Positions 26,160-36,211 of a DNA stretch of 64,000 nucleotides are shown here, piece by piece (positions within the stretch are counted from its first letter, which is position 1; each line of letters begins with the position of its first letter). The translations under genes and the position numbers were made by a program. The notes under the pieces are model-generated. The model was not told the origin of the DNA. It searched no databases and saw only the letters and a program-made list of their open reading frames with translations. Origin of the DNA: Streptomyces sp. NRRL S-350 (GTDB lineage Bacteria > Actinomycetota > Actinomycetes > Streptomycetales > Streptomycetaceae); assembly GCF_000719705.1 (NCBI RefSeq), contig NZ_JOHO01000012.1, forward strand, positions 62,001-126,000, read 5' to 3'.

Positions 26160-26761
26160 TCACCGGGTCGGTCCGGGGCTGGAGGCCGCCCAGCACAGGA
26201 GTCGGGCGTGGGCGAGGCGGCGGTCCAGCAGGGTCTCGCTGTCGGCGCGGCGGGCGAGGATCTGGTCCAGGTAACCGCTGGAGCCCCGGCCGGTGCGCGG
26301 GGAAGGGTTGTCGTCGGAGTACCGCCGGGGCCGCTGCGGGAACCCGGTGAGGCGGGTGAAGTGCTGCTCGGCGAGGGCCCTCGCCCGGTCACGCAGGGCC
26401 TCGGCCGTGATCCGGTCGGAGAAGGCGGCCATCTCCTGGTCCTGCCCAGGGTGGCGTGCCGCGTTCATCGCCTCGGCCACCTGGGCGTTGACCCGGTCGA
26501 CGACGGCCCGGACGTCCTCCCAGGTCTCCAGATCCGCCATCGCGAGGTGGTAGTCGACGACCTCGACGATCACCTCACGGGCAACCCCGAGGCCGACGCC
26601 AGCCGCGCAGCGGTCAGCCGGCGCCGGTGAACCGCAGTCCCCGCAGGGCGCGGCCGGGACCGGCAGGCTTCCGGGTACCGGGTCGGCCTCGGGGTTGCCC
26701 GGTCGGCCGACAACAGTGGTGGCCGTCGCGGCCGTCGACCGGGCCGGGGTGTCGTCACTGG

Positions 26762-26765
<4 letters not shown>
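26160..26765 (-). CDS. Paralogue of the C-terminal domain of the preceding winged-helix protein
   Basis: 201 residues from ATG 26765 in an ATGA overlap with the larger gene upstream. A short CGDCGSPAPADRC segment (partial zinc-ribbon-like) is followed by a helical domain (YHLAMADLETWEDVRAVVDRVN) that aligns closely with the C-terminal region of the 739-residue upstream protein. So the pair looks like a domain duplication: one copy fused to an HTH part, one stand-alone. It may modulate or compete with the larger protein. Confidence 0.65.
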
Positions 26766-28981
<2,216 letters not shown>

Positions 28982-29353
28982 CGGCTGTCCCCAGAGCCAA
29001 ATGCGCAGCGCGCAGTCTCGATTGACGACCCGTCACAGAGACGGCGATCGTCTGAAAATGGGCGGTTTCGACGGCGCGCGGGTACGGCGAAGTGGAAAAC
29101 GGCAGCACGATGCTGCATCATGACCTCGTCCTCGAGAACTTGGCGAGGGCACGCAGAGGGCCCCCGCTGGGGTCGGCTGCGGTTCTGCGGAGAACCGAGA
29201 AGTACGAGTCGACAGGCCCGGCAAGGCGGTCACTCGCGAGGAAGAATCTGGGTGCTTCCCCGGGCGGCAATCCCGGTCGGCACCCGGGCGGCCCTTACCG
29301 CACAACCCTCCCGGCAAGGAGAGTCAGCGGGACGAGGCGCCGCCCCTGACGGC
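28982..29353. other. Intergenic region upstream of the winged-helix gene
   Basis: About 370 bases. Local composition is more AT-rich near 28990-29130, including TTGACGAC (29027) and a run of short inverted repeats (for example CGGTTCT-GCGG-AGAACCG near 29190). Small frames on either strand lack ribosome sites and I do not call them. If the adjacent gene is a Rep protein, this would be a natural place for an origin. Confidence 0.35.
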
Positions 29354-29767
29354 CTAGGTCATCTCGACCTCCAGGCCAAGCCGTTCACCAGAGGTGATCT
29401 CGGCCGACAGCCTGCTCCTGACGATGCGGAGCACGGCGACACCCGAACGGATCAAGCCCTTGCTGGGGGCGATACACACGCGGGTGAATCCTGCGGGGCG
29501 GACCATGCCGCTGCGCAGGAAGATTTGGGGGAGGGGGCCTGTGCTGGCCGGGCGCGGCATGCAGCCGCGCGACATCGGCCGGCCGCTGTTGCGCCGATGG
29601 GCGTTCCAGCGGGTACGCTGAAGCACAGCGCGCACCTCCCAACTAGGTGTTCGCACGAGCCGGTGCAGTTCCCCGGCTCCCCGGCCCCGGGTGACCGAGA
29701 CCGGCGGGACTTCCACAAATTCCCCGCCGCGGTTGCGACGGGGCCGAGCCTTTTCCTGGACCTTCAC
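29354..29767 (-). CDS. Hypothetical protein, uncertain start
   Basis: The frame is up to 137 residues long, but the true start may be internal (for example the Met at MSRGCMPRP or MVRPAGFTR). The last ~50 residues (SGVAVLRIVRSRLSAEITSGERLGLEVEM, shown in part) have good third-position GC and look like a real protein end. No clear ribosome site or motif. Possibly a remnant of a larger gene. Confidence 0.4.
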   Translation of the reverse strand: MKVQEKARPRRNRGGEFVEVPPVSVTRGRGAGELHRLVRTPSWEVRAVLQRTRWNAHRRNSGRPMSRGCMPRPASTGPLPQIFLRSGMVRPAGFTRVCIAPSKGLIRSGVAVLRIVRSRLSAEITSGERLGLEVEMT

Positions 29768-29977
29768 CGTTCAGCGGGTCTTCCACCTCCCGCCGCCAGT
29801 GACGGTCCGCGTCTGATCCTAAGCCCATCGCACACGGTGGCCGCCAAGCGTTTGCTTGCAACGCTGTGTGTCGCCTGCCTCCGAGCCGTGCCTGCTTCGA
29901 GCGGTCCGAAGCCGGGCGGTCTCGATCATGCCCGCCTGACGCTACAGCTATTCGCAAAAAGCAGCAAGGTTGGTGGG
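29768..29977. other. Intergenic region with a repeated TTCGCRAAAAGCAG motif
   Basis: About 210 bases upstream, in the leftward sense, of the preceding gene. It contains ATTCGCAAAAAGCAGCAAGG at 29950-29969, related to a sequence at 31396-31413 (TTTCGCGAAAAGCAGTATGG). Nothing else is recognised. Confidence 0.4.
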
Positions 29978-30775
29978 TCAGAAGGTGTACTGGAGCGCGT
30001 ACAGGTGCCCAGCCTTCACCATCACGGTCACTTCGATCACGACCCCTTCCGCAGTCCGCACTACCCGGAAAGTCCGGAGAACCGGAACCAGCTCCCCCGG
30101 GAGCTGGAGAACCGCAAACTGCTCCTGCGTGGGAATGCAAGCTGTCACCACGTCGACGGTTCCCTTGGGCGCAGGCACGTAGCCCAGGCCGGCGAGCAAC
30201 GTTGGCGTCCCGCCCTTGATCTTCCGGGTCTCCAGCAGGGGAGTCCCCTCTGCGATCGCCAGCGGGTAGTAGGAGTGCACCAGCTCGGCTGGCTGACCAT
30301 CGAGGTGAAGCACCTGGCTCCGGCAGACCACGGGCGACGCCTCCGGGATGCCGAAGGCCGCCGCTACCTCGCGAGGCGCAGCAACCACGCCTACCTCGCG
30401 AAGCTCGCTAGTGGCCCGGTAGCCCTGGCCCTCAGCCTCCGTGATCCACCTGTACGTCTCACCCGGCTCGGCCGGTGCGGAGTAGGCCGCCGGAACCATG
30501 GTCTGGCGCGGCCTGGCCGTCACGGTGATGCTCGCGCCGGGGCGGCCCGTCACGAGATCCTCGGCCTTCAACAAGCCAACGGCTTTCTGGATCGTGGCGT
30601 TCGAGGCACCGAAGCGCTCGACGAGCTCAGCCGTCGAGGGCAGCTTCTTGCTGTCCCTGTCCCGCGGCAGTTCACCGGTGAAGATCTCATCCCGAAGATC
30701 CGCGGCGATGCGCTGGTGAATCGCCCGCGGATCCTCTCGGTCGCCCTTCCTCGGCTTTCCCTGGTCGCTGCTCAC
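29978..30775 (-). CDS. GntR/HutC-family transcriptional repressor (KorSA-like)
   Basis: 265 residues. N-terminal winged helix at about 15-80 (IHQRIAADLRDEIFTGEL ... LPSTAELVERFGASNATIQKAVGLLKAEDLVTG) followed by a UTRA ligand-binding domain (about 105-260). Regulators of this kind (KorSA, TraR) repress transfer genes in Streptomyces plasmids and integrative elements. Position directly left of the transfer block supports that. The start overlaps the upstream UTRA gene by ATGA. Effector molecule unknown. Confidence 0.8.
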   Translation of the reverse strand: MSSDQGKPRKGDREDPRAIHQRIAADLRDEIFTGELPRDRDSKKLPSTAELVERFGASNATIQKAVGLLKAEDLVTGRPGASITVTARPRQTMVPAAYSAPAEPGETYRWITEAEGQGYRATSELREVGVVAAPREVAAAFGIPEASPVVCRSQVLHLDGQPAELVHSYYPLAIAEGTPLLETRKIKGGTPTLLAGLGYVPAPKGTVDVVTACIPTQEQFAVLQLPGELVPVLRTFRVVRTAEGVVIEVTVMVKAGHLYALQYTF

Positions 30776-31305
30776 ATCATCCCGTCCGTCCGCATCTCGT
30801 AGCGAAGGCGCTGGTGTAGCGCGGAAGCCACCATCACATCCACCTGCACCGGCTGGTCGTCGGCCGTCCTGCAGGTGCGGTACATGACCAGCACCCAGAC
30901 GTTTTCCGGGAGCTTCAGTGCTTCACGTTCCGCCTCGGTGGCCGGCCGCGCTTCGATCTCTTCGACGATGCGGGGTGTGTCGATCCCGAGTTCGTGAAGA
31001 ACCCGCGCCGGCCCGCCTTTGATCTTGGCAGGCCGGGCGAGCGCCGTCCCTGCCGCGATGTCCGCGCGGAAGTAGGAGTCGGTCAACTCCACCGTTCGGC
31101 CGTCAAGGTCCATGGCGCGGCGGCGAACGACCGCCCGCGCGCCGAGAAGCGTTGCGACGTACTCGGGGGCTTCGACCAGCCCCGTTTCAAGGACCCGATG
31201 CGTACCGCGCTGTCCCGCACTGGCCGCTTCCTGCGCCCAAGCCGCTCCCGGTGCCTGTGCACCGGCGTACTGCGACGAGCTGCTCGTCCACCCTGCTCCG
31301 GCCAT
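30772..31305 (-). CDS. Stand-alone UTRA-domain protein, no HTH
   Basis: 177 residues from ATG 31305. About residues 35-170 match the UTRA half of the following regulator (VETGLVE-like start, RAMDLDGRTVELTDSYFRAD, KIKGGPARVLHELG, LVMYRTCRTADDQPVQVDVMVA), but the N-terminal winged helix is missing; the first 30 residues are Gly/Ala/Ser-rich. It could sequester the ligand or heterodimerise with the GntR protein. Not a broken gene: the frame has its own start and coding character throughout. It is the first gene of the leftward regulatory operon. Confidence 0.7.
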   Translation of the reverse strand: MAGAGWTSSSSQYAGAQAPGAAWAQEAASAGQRGTHRVLETGLVEAPEYVATLLGARAVVRRRAMDLDGRTVELTDSYFRADIAAGTALARPAKIKGGPARVLHELGIDTPRIVEEIEARPATEAEREALKLPENVWVLVMYRTCRTADDQPVQVDVMVASALHQRLRYEMRTDGMM

Positions 31306-31452
31306 GCGCCGCCCCCCAATCCTCGCTCCAACCTTGCTGGTTTCCAGATTAAGCCCAGGTCCTCGCCGGGGTGACCCAGAGAGAAGCTTGCTACCTTTCG
31401 CGAAAAGCAGTATGGTTCAGGTGTTGGACGAACCGAGCAGGAAGAAGCCCTG
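31306..31452. promoter_or_regulatory. Divergent promoter region of transfer block and GntR operon
   Basis: 147 bases between the leftward UTRA-GntR operon and the rightward transfer genes. It contains the palindrome TTTCGCGAAA (31396-31405) inside TTTCGCGAAAAGCAGTATGG, related to the motif at 29950. This is the most likely operator for the GntR-family protein, controlling both directions, as in other Streptomyces plasmids. Confidence 0.5.
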
Positions 31453-31779
31453 ATGGAGACCGGGAAGCCGGTACCTGGGGATTCACCGGCGAGGAGCGTT
31501 GTGATCCGGCCCTGGGCATGTCCCGGCAGGGTCCGCCGCTGGAAGCCGGCACGTCAGCCCCAGCCGGAGCAGACGGTGTCGGTGAAGGAGGCAGCACTGC
31601 TCCTCGAGGTGCATCCCGCCACGATCTACCGCCTGATCAAGGCCGGAAAGCTGGCGCACACGCGCCGAGGCGCAGCGCCGCCGGCGGATGCCGGAACCGG
31701 CAAGCGCGGTGGAGGGATCAGGGTTCTGGTCTCCGCCATCGACCAGATGCGTCGGATCAGGCAGAGCGAAATCAACTGA
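31453..31779 (+). CDS. Excisionase/MerR-type small HTH protein
   Basis: 108 residues from ATG 31453. C-terminal two-thirds hold a DNA-binding helix-turn-helix of the Xis/BldC type (VSVKEAALLLEVHPATIYRLIKAGKL ... RRGA), with the usual wing region partly replaced by an Ala/Pro-rich insert. The N-terminal 40 residues are Pro/Arg-rich and unusual. It could act as an excisionase if an integrase exists elsewhere, or as activator of transfer genes. No integrase is visible in the window. Confidence 0.7.
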   Translation: METGKPVPGDSPARSVVIRPWACPGRVRRWKPARQPQPEQTVSVKEAALLLEVHPATIYRLIKAGKLAHTRRGAAPPADAGTGKRGGGIRVLVSAIDQMRRIRQSEIN

Positions 31780-31874
31780 CCTGAGAACAAAGCGAGATGA
31801 AAACGAAGAGACCTCGGCTCCGCCTGGACAGCTGTCACCGAGGTCTCCGGAATCAACCCAAGGGAGTGATTCGC

Positions 31875-32033
31875 ATGGACATCATGCACCAGGACCCCGC
31901 GGGCCCCCCGCCCGGGGATGCCACGTGGCTCGCGAACAGGATCGACAGCTGGAGCCAGAGCCAGGCCGAGGTCCAGAACATCCAGGACCAGATCGCCCAG
32001 CTCCAGGAGCAGCCGGTGGGGGGTGCGTCCTGA
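31875..32033 (+). CDS. Tiny acidic protein of transfer block
   Basis: 52 residues from ATG 31875 with AGGGAGTG upstream. Sequence MDIMHQDPAGPPPGDATW then a helical, Gln-rich tail (SQAEVQNIQDQIAQLQEQP). Coiled-coil-like; possibly a SpdA-type or regulatory small protein. Its stop overlaps the next start (TGATG). Confidence 0.55.
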   Translation: MDIMHQDPAGPPPGDATWLANRIDSWSQSQAEVQNIQDQIAQLQEQPVGGAS

Positions 32034-32326
32034 TGGGCCTGCTCAACAGTGCGAAGTCGTACCTGGGATTCGGCTCCAGCCGATCCTCCACCTCCAGCTC
32101 GGGGACGACCACCCACACGGGTGGTTCGTCGTCCGGCGGCTGGCACTCCTACGACCCGGCGGCGGCGCTGCGCCAGCCGCGCGAGGTCCACCCCGCGCCC
32201 GCCGCGACCGACCACTTCGGCCGGCGCGTGTACAGCCCGGACCCGTACAGCCAGCCTGGCTCCGAGCAGCACACGGTGCGGAACTTCGGCCGCCCGTACA
32301 CGACCGAGGACGGGGGTGCCCGATGA
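32033..32326 (+). CDS. Small Ser/Gly-rich protein of transfer block
   Basis: 97 residues. N-terminal MGLLNSAKSYLGFGSSRSSTSS is Ser-rich, followed by a Gly/Ser linker and a Pro/Tyr-rich end (HFGRRVYSPDPYSQPGSEQ). No known domain. It is translationally coupled on both sides (TGATG with the previous gene, ATGA with the next). Confidence 0.55.
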   Translation: MGLLNSAKSYLGFGSSRSSTSSSGTTTHTGGSSSGGWHSYDPAAALRQPREVHPAPAATDHFGRRVYSPDPYSQPGSEQHTVRNFGRPYTTEDGGAR

Positions 32327-32442
32327 CGCAAGAAGTGAGCATCTTCGCCCCCCTGGCCAACCAGGCCGATGAGGCGCTGCGCAGGGTCCGCGAGGACGCC
32401 GCCAAGAAGAACAGCGGCGGCTCCGGCGGCTCCGGCCAGTAG
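32323..32442 (+). CDS. Tiny protein, 39 residues
   Basis: Begins MTQEVSIFAPLANQADEALRR and ends in a Gly/Ser-rich tail (SGGSGGSGQ). The ATGA overlap with the upstream gene argues that it is translated. One amphipathic helix with a flexible tail; function unknown. Confidence 0.5.
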   Translation: MTQEVSIFAPLANQADEALRRVREDAAKKNSGGSGGSGQ

Positions 32443-33051
32443 CTTCCCCCTCTCAGTCCCACCGGCAGTTCGGCTTCGCCTTCCCGCCGCCTGTCCCTCG
32501 GAACCGACCTGGCATGTACACGTCTGCCAGTGCGGCGCCGGGGGTGGTGCGGCGGGCCCCACGGGCCCCAGCACCTACCTCGCACCACCCCCGCACCCGG
32601 AGGGTCGGCCTGAAAACCACCTGAAGGAAGTGCTTGTTGCTTCACCTCAACTCCATAGCGTGCCAATAGAGATCAACACGAGTTTGGCCCCGGCGGTCGC
32701 GAGCGTGACGCCGCTCCGGGGTGCACCACCACCTTGTGACGTACGAACCTTCGGCTCGGGGCCCGCCTCCCCGTCATCCAGGCGAGCCCCACCCGGCTTC
32801 CGGCCGGGCGGGAAGCGGCCATCCCGACTCCCTGGCACGGAGGCGCGGCCGTCACGCACCCCACCGAAGCATTGGCTGCCGTCCAGGCCCCGGCCTGGAC
32901 GGCAGCCAACTTCCCTTCAGGAAACCGGAGTTGCCCCGATCTGCCGCTGGCGGCGGGTGGGGGGAGTTCCGGAACCGACCACCGGCATCCCCTGGCGTGA
33001 CCATCCCGCAGTCCCGGGCCGCCCGGGACCGCCCAACCCGAAGGACTCACC
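32443..33051. other. Intergenic region, about 600 bases, with nested hairpin
   Basis: A nested hairpin lies at 32540-32592: outer 12-bp stem (GGGGGTGGTGCG / CGCACCACCCCC) and an inner GGGCCC-CAC-GGGCCC stem. A weak promoter-like pair (TTGTTG at about 32632, TAGCGT 16 bases later) sits downstream. The remainder contains no gene I can support. It separates the three tiny genes from the rightward lipoprotein and WhiB genes. Confidence 0.45.
32540..32592. terminator. Nested hairpin
   Basis: 12-bp perfect outer stem with an inner 6-bp stem-loop, located about 100 bases after the tiny-gene cluster. It may be a terminator or a structured RNA; the double stem is more elaborate than the terminators elsewhere in the window. 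Confidence 0.5.
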
Positions 33052-33339
33052 GTGCGAACCCGCCTCGCCCTGGTCCTGGCCGCCGCCATCGCGGCGGCCA
33101 CCCTGACCGCCTGCTCCGAGCAGAGCCCGCAGACCTGCGACCAGCCCGCCGCCGCGGCGCAGCTGATCGCGAAGGCGTCGCCGTCCAAGACCTCGACGTC
33201 CGCGTCCCGGCCGGTGGCCGGGCTGAGCAAGACGCCGCCCGCGAGCGCGCCGTCGGCGAAGCCCACCGCGCCGACCGCGAAGCCGCCGAAGCCCGCGAAG
33301 ACCAAGCACCACCACCACGACGACGACTGCGACGACTGA
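33052..33339 (+). CDS. Putative lipoprotein with His/Asp-rich tail
   Basis: 95 residues from GTG 33052. Lipobox ATLTAC with C21 predicted as the lipidated residue. The rest is low complexity: Ala/Ser/Thr/Pro/Lys repeats ending in KTKHHHHDDDCDD. The clustered His and Asp could bind metal. Function unknown; possibly exposed on the cell surface. Confidence 0.65.
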   Translation: MRTRLALVLAAAIAAATLTACSEQSPQTCDQPAAAAQLIAKASPSKTSTSASRPVAGLSKTPPASAPSAKPTAPTAKPPKPAKTKHHHHDDDCDD

Positions 33340-33445
33340 TCTCCCGCACGCTCCGGGCTGCTCCGGCCGCCTGGCGCAGCGGACGCCGTCCCGCCCGGCC
33401 CGAGGCGGGAGCACATCCCAACCCGAAGACGAAGGAGAAGTTGCC

Positions 33446-33700
33446 ATGGACTGGCGCCACCGCGCGGTGTGCCGCGAGGAGGACCCCGAGCTGTTCTTCC
33501 CGATCGGGAACAGCGGCCCGGCCCTGCTGCAGATCGAGGAGGCCAAGGCGGTCTGCCGCCGCTGCCCGGTTATGGAGCGCTGCCTGCAGTGGGCGCTGGA
33601 GACCGGCCAGGACGCCGGAGTCTGGGGCGGCATGAGCGAGGACGAGCGGCGGGCGATGAAGCGCCGCGCGGCCCGGAACCGGGCCCGGACGTCCGCCTGA
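33446..33700 (+). CDS. WhiB-like iron-sulfur transcriptional regulator
   Basis: 84 residues, normal size. Four conserved cysteines C9, C37, C40 and C46 with the signature CRRCPVMERC and the turn GVWGG at 58-62, then a basic C-terminus (RRAMKRRAARNRAR) for DNA contact. WhiB-like proteins bind a [4Fe-4S] cluster and help sigma factor at promoters in actinobacteria; plasmid copies are common. The ATG has GAAGGAGAAG upstream. The following gene is coupled by TGATG. Confidence 0.92.
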   Translation: MDWRHRAVCREEDPELFFPIGNSGPALLQIEEAKAVCRRCPVMERCLQWALETGQDAGVWGGMSEDERRAMKRRAARNRARTSA

Positions 33701-34161
33701 TGGCCGCCGCGACGAGCACCCCCGGTGCCCGGATCGGCCGGTTGGCGGAGCGGGGGTCGAAGGCCGCCGCGCACTTCGGACTGACCCAGCCCGACTGGGC
33801 CGAGGTCGGCCGGCGGATGCGGCGGCCGGGCCTGCGGGCCCTGACGCTGGCCGCCGCGATCCGGCTCGTGGCCGCCGCGGCCGACCTCGACCGCGCCCCC
33901 TGGACCCAGCTGGAGCGCCGGATGCTCGCCGTCGACCGGGCGGAGATCCGCCTGGTCCGGTACCTGCGCCTGTACGCCCTGCCCGTGCCGAGCTGCCGCG
34001 AGGGGCTGGCGCCGCAATCCGCGCGCCGCTTCGCGGCCAGGCTCGACGGCCACCTGCTCGACCTGGACACCACCCGCCGAGACGAGGGCGTGGCCACGCT
34101 CGCCCGGCTGGGCCTGGGCCTGGTCCACCACCTCGTCCACGCCACCAACCTGCCCGTCTGA
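33700..34161 (+). CDS. Hypothetical helical protein
   Basis: 153 residues, start coupled to the WhiB stop (TGATG). Arg/Ala/Leu-rich, almost entirely helical (RRPGLRALTLAAAIRLVAAAADLD) without a clear membrane segment. No known domain. Expression with WhiB suggests that it works with or downstream of it. Confidence 0.6.
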   Translation: MAAATSTPGARIGRLAERGSKAAAHFGLTQPDWAEVGRRMRRPGLRALTLAAAIRLVAAAADLDRAPWTQLERRMLAVDRAEIRLVRYLRLYALPVPSCREGLAPQSARRFAARLDGHLLDLDTTRRDEGVATLARLGLGLVHHLVHATNLPV

Positions 34162-34206
34162 CCTCGGCCCGGGTGCCCCGGGCGATGACCGCTTGGAGGG
34201 TGCACC

Positions 34207-34350
34207 GTGCCCGAGAACTCCCAGTTGTTCTGGCTCCTGCTGTCGTGCGGCGTCCCGCCGGCCCTGTGGGGCGCAGCGATAGTGCTCGACCGCTTCTACT
34301 TCACCCCCTACCTGAACCGGCTCGACCGGGAGGAGGACTGCCATGAGTGA
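34207..34350 (+). CDS. Small single-pass membrane protein, 47 residues
   Basis: GTG 34207 with GGAGGG upstream. The product begins MPENSQLFWLLLSCGVPPAL and continues WGAAIVLDRFYFTPYLNRLD; residues about 6-27 form one membrane segment. It ends 8 bases inside the next gene, which starts at 34343, so the two are coupled. Good coding pattern but short. Confidence 0.55.
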   Translation: MPENSQLFWLLLSCGVPPALWGAAIVLDRFYFTPYLNRLDREEDCHE

Positions 34351-34954
34351 CACGCCGATCAACCCCACCCGAGTCGACAAGGCCGGTGAGTGGGGCTCGG
34401 GGGACAAGCCGCCGCCGTTCTTCCCGCCGCCGTCGGGCGGCGGCGGCGGGGGAACGCCCCCGCCGCCGCCCAGTGCCCCGCCGCCCCCGCCGCCGTCGGG
34501 GCCCGACGGCCCGAACGGGCCGGAGCACCAGTGGTACGGCTCCGGCGGCGGTGGCGGCCTGGCTGCCGCCACGATCCCGAGGCAGGCCGCGCCCGCCGCC
34601 GCCCCGCCGGTCGTCCCCTCGATCAACGTCGTCCACCAGCACTTCTACGGCGCCCCGGCCGTGCCGGTCCGGGCGCCGCGGTTCTCTCTGCGGCGGGTGG
34701 TCACGTCAGGCACCGAGGCTCTCCGTGCGACGGGAGGCCTGGTTCTGGTCGCCGTCGTCTACAAGGCCGACGCCGGCTACTACGAGGGTGTCTGGGTGGC
34801 GGCCGGGCTGGCCGCGGTCGGCGAACTGGTCGCGCGGCTGAAGAACCAGTACGTCGGCTGGTTGGTGCGGGTCCTGACCTACGCCGTGATCGAGGCAAGC
34901 GTCCTGACGCCGGTCGGCCGGCACGCCGTCAGCTACCTGTTCACGGGGGTCTGA
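34343..34954 (+). CDS. Membrane protein with Gly/Pro-rich N-terminus
   Basis: 203 residues. Residues about 20-60 are a low-complexity Pro/Gly stretch (PPPSGGGGGG and PPPPPP runs). Membrane helices appear near 130-145 (GGLVLVAVVYKA), 150-162 and 172-195. The family is not recognised, but the position in the transfer block suggests a SpdB-type spread protein. Confidence 0.6.
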   Translation: MSDTPINPTRVDKAGEWGSGDKPPPFFPPPSGGGGGGTPPPPPSAPPPPPPSGPDGPNGPEHQWYGSGGGGGLAAATIPRQAAPAAAPPVVPSINVVHQHFYGAPAVPVRAPRFSLRRVVTSGTEALRATGGLVLVAVVYKADAGYYEGVWVAAGLAAVGELVARLKNQYVGWLVRVLTYAVIEASVLTPVGRHAVSYLFTGV

Positions 34955-34956
34955 CC

Positions 34957-35469
34957 ATGAACCTGGCCGTCACCCCCGGGCAGCTGTCCATCGGCGGACT
35001 CGCCGTCTCGCTGGGCACCCTGCTGTTCGTCTCGATCCGCACTGTTCTGCGCTGGCGCCGCGAGGGCTTTCACCCGCCCGACTGGGCGAGCCTGCTCGTC
35101 TTCACCTCCGGTCTGCTGATGGGCCTGGTGTCCGCCCTGTGCGCCGGCGGCCTGCTGGCCCTCGCCGCGCACAACGTCGCCAAGGCCACCAACAAGGTCG
35201 GCAACACCGTCACCGGCCACGGCAGCGAACACCTCCTCGCCCCGGCGCAGCCCGCCGGGCTCCAGGCCGGCGGCGGCTTCGCCGTCTTCCTCCTGCTGCT
35301 CGTGCTGGTCGTGCTGTGGCGCTGCAGCGACTCCGCGCTGCGCCGCCGGATCGCACTCGGCGGCGTGATCGGCAGCTCCCTCGGCCTGGCCGGCGGCGTC
35401 GTCGGCGCGGCCTCGGTGACGGTGATCCCGTGGCTCAACGCCATCGGCGCGCCGTACCTCCAGAGCTGA
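34957..35469 (+). CDS. Multi-pass membrane protein of transfer block
   Basis: 170 residues from ATG 34957, two bases after the previous stop. Four predicted membrane segments: GGLAVSLGTLLFVSIRTVL, LLVFTSGLLMGLVSALCAGGLLAL, GFAVFLLLLVLVVLW and the C-terminal IALGGVIGSSLGLAGGVV. It resembles the following gene product in length and layout (not in obvious sequence), so they may form a complex in the membrane. Likely role in plasmid spread, inferred. Confidence 0.65.
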   Translation: MNLAVTPGQLSIGGLAVSLGTLLFVSIRTVLRWRREGFHPPDWASLLVFTSGLLMGLVSALCAGGLLALAAHNVAKATNKVGNTVTGHGSEHLLAPAQPAGLQAGGGFAVFLLLLVLVVLWRCSDSALRRRIALGGVIGSSLGLAGGVVGAASVTVIPWLNAIGAPYLQS

Positions 35470-35558
35470 CCGTCCTTCCACCCGCTTCCGCCCGGCGTCG
35501 CCAAACGGCACTCCGGGCGGCAAAAGCCCTGCTCACTCAACCCTGATGGGAGATCAAC

Positions 35559-36086
35559 ATGTGGAACATCCCGGCGACCGGCCTCACGATGGGGGGCCTG
35601 CTCACCGGACTGGCCATCCCGGTCATCTACCTCAGCCGCTTCGGCGCGACCCACGTCAAGAACCGCAAGGCGGCTCTGAGGAACTCCACCGAGCTCGTCC
35701 CCGTGGTGCTCGGCATGGCCTACGGCACGTTCACCACCGCCACGACCGCGGGTCTGATCGGTGCCTTCACCGGCATCGTGACCTGGCTCGGCAACGGAGC
35801 GGGGAGCCTGGCGATGTGGGGGCTGGTCGGCGGGCACACGACGCTCAACGTCCGCTCCAACCCGCTGGAGCTCGACGGCGCGGGCGGTCTCGTCCTGCTC
35901 CTGGTGAGCATCGCGATCATCGCCGCGTGGAAGCCGGTCCCGGAGCAGGCCAAGAAGCGCATGAAGTGGGGCGTGGTCTCCGGCATCCTGCTCGGCCTGT
36001 CCGCGACGCTCGGTGGCGCGGTCGCCGCGACCATCATCCCCGCCGCGAACAGCGCAGGTGCCGCGATCGTCGGCGCCATCAACTAG
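35559..36086 (+). CDS. Multi-pass membrane protein of transfer block
   Basis: 175 residues from ATG 35559. Membrane segments at GLTMGGLLTGLAIPVIYL, LVPVVLGMAYGTFTTATTAGLIGAF, GLVLLLVSIAIIAAW and VVSGILLGLSATLGGAVAATII. The rest is short loops. Similar size and topology to the upstream neighbour. Unknown family; candidate partner of the TraB-like translocase encoded next. Confidence 0.65.
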   Translation: MWNIPATGLTMGGLLTGLAIPVIYLSRFGATHVKNRKAALRNSTELVPVVLGMAYGTFTTATTAGLIGAFTGIVTWLGNGAGSLAMWGLVGGHTTLNVRSNPLELDGAGGLVLLLVSIAIIAAWKPVPEQAKKRMKWGVVSGILLGLSATLGGAVAATIIPAANSAGAAIVGAIN

Positions 36087-36211
36087 CAGCATCCGGCCCG
36101 GATGCCACCGGCCGCCCACGACCCGCACCCGTTCCGACGGGACACGGGGCGTGGACGGCCGCGACCACCCGGACCAACCCACCCCGACCCCAACCCCTTT
36201 GGAGGAGGACC

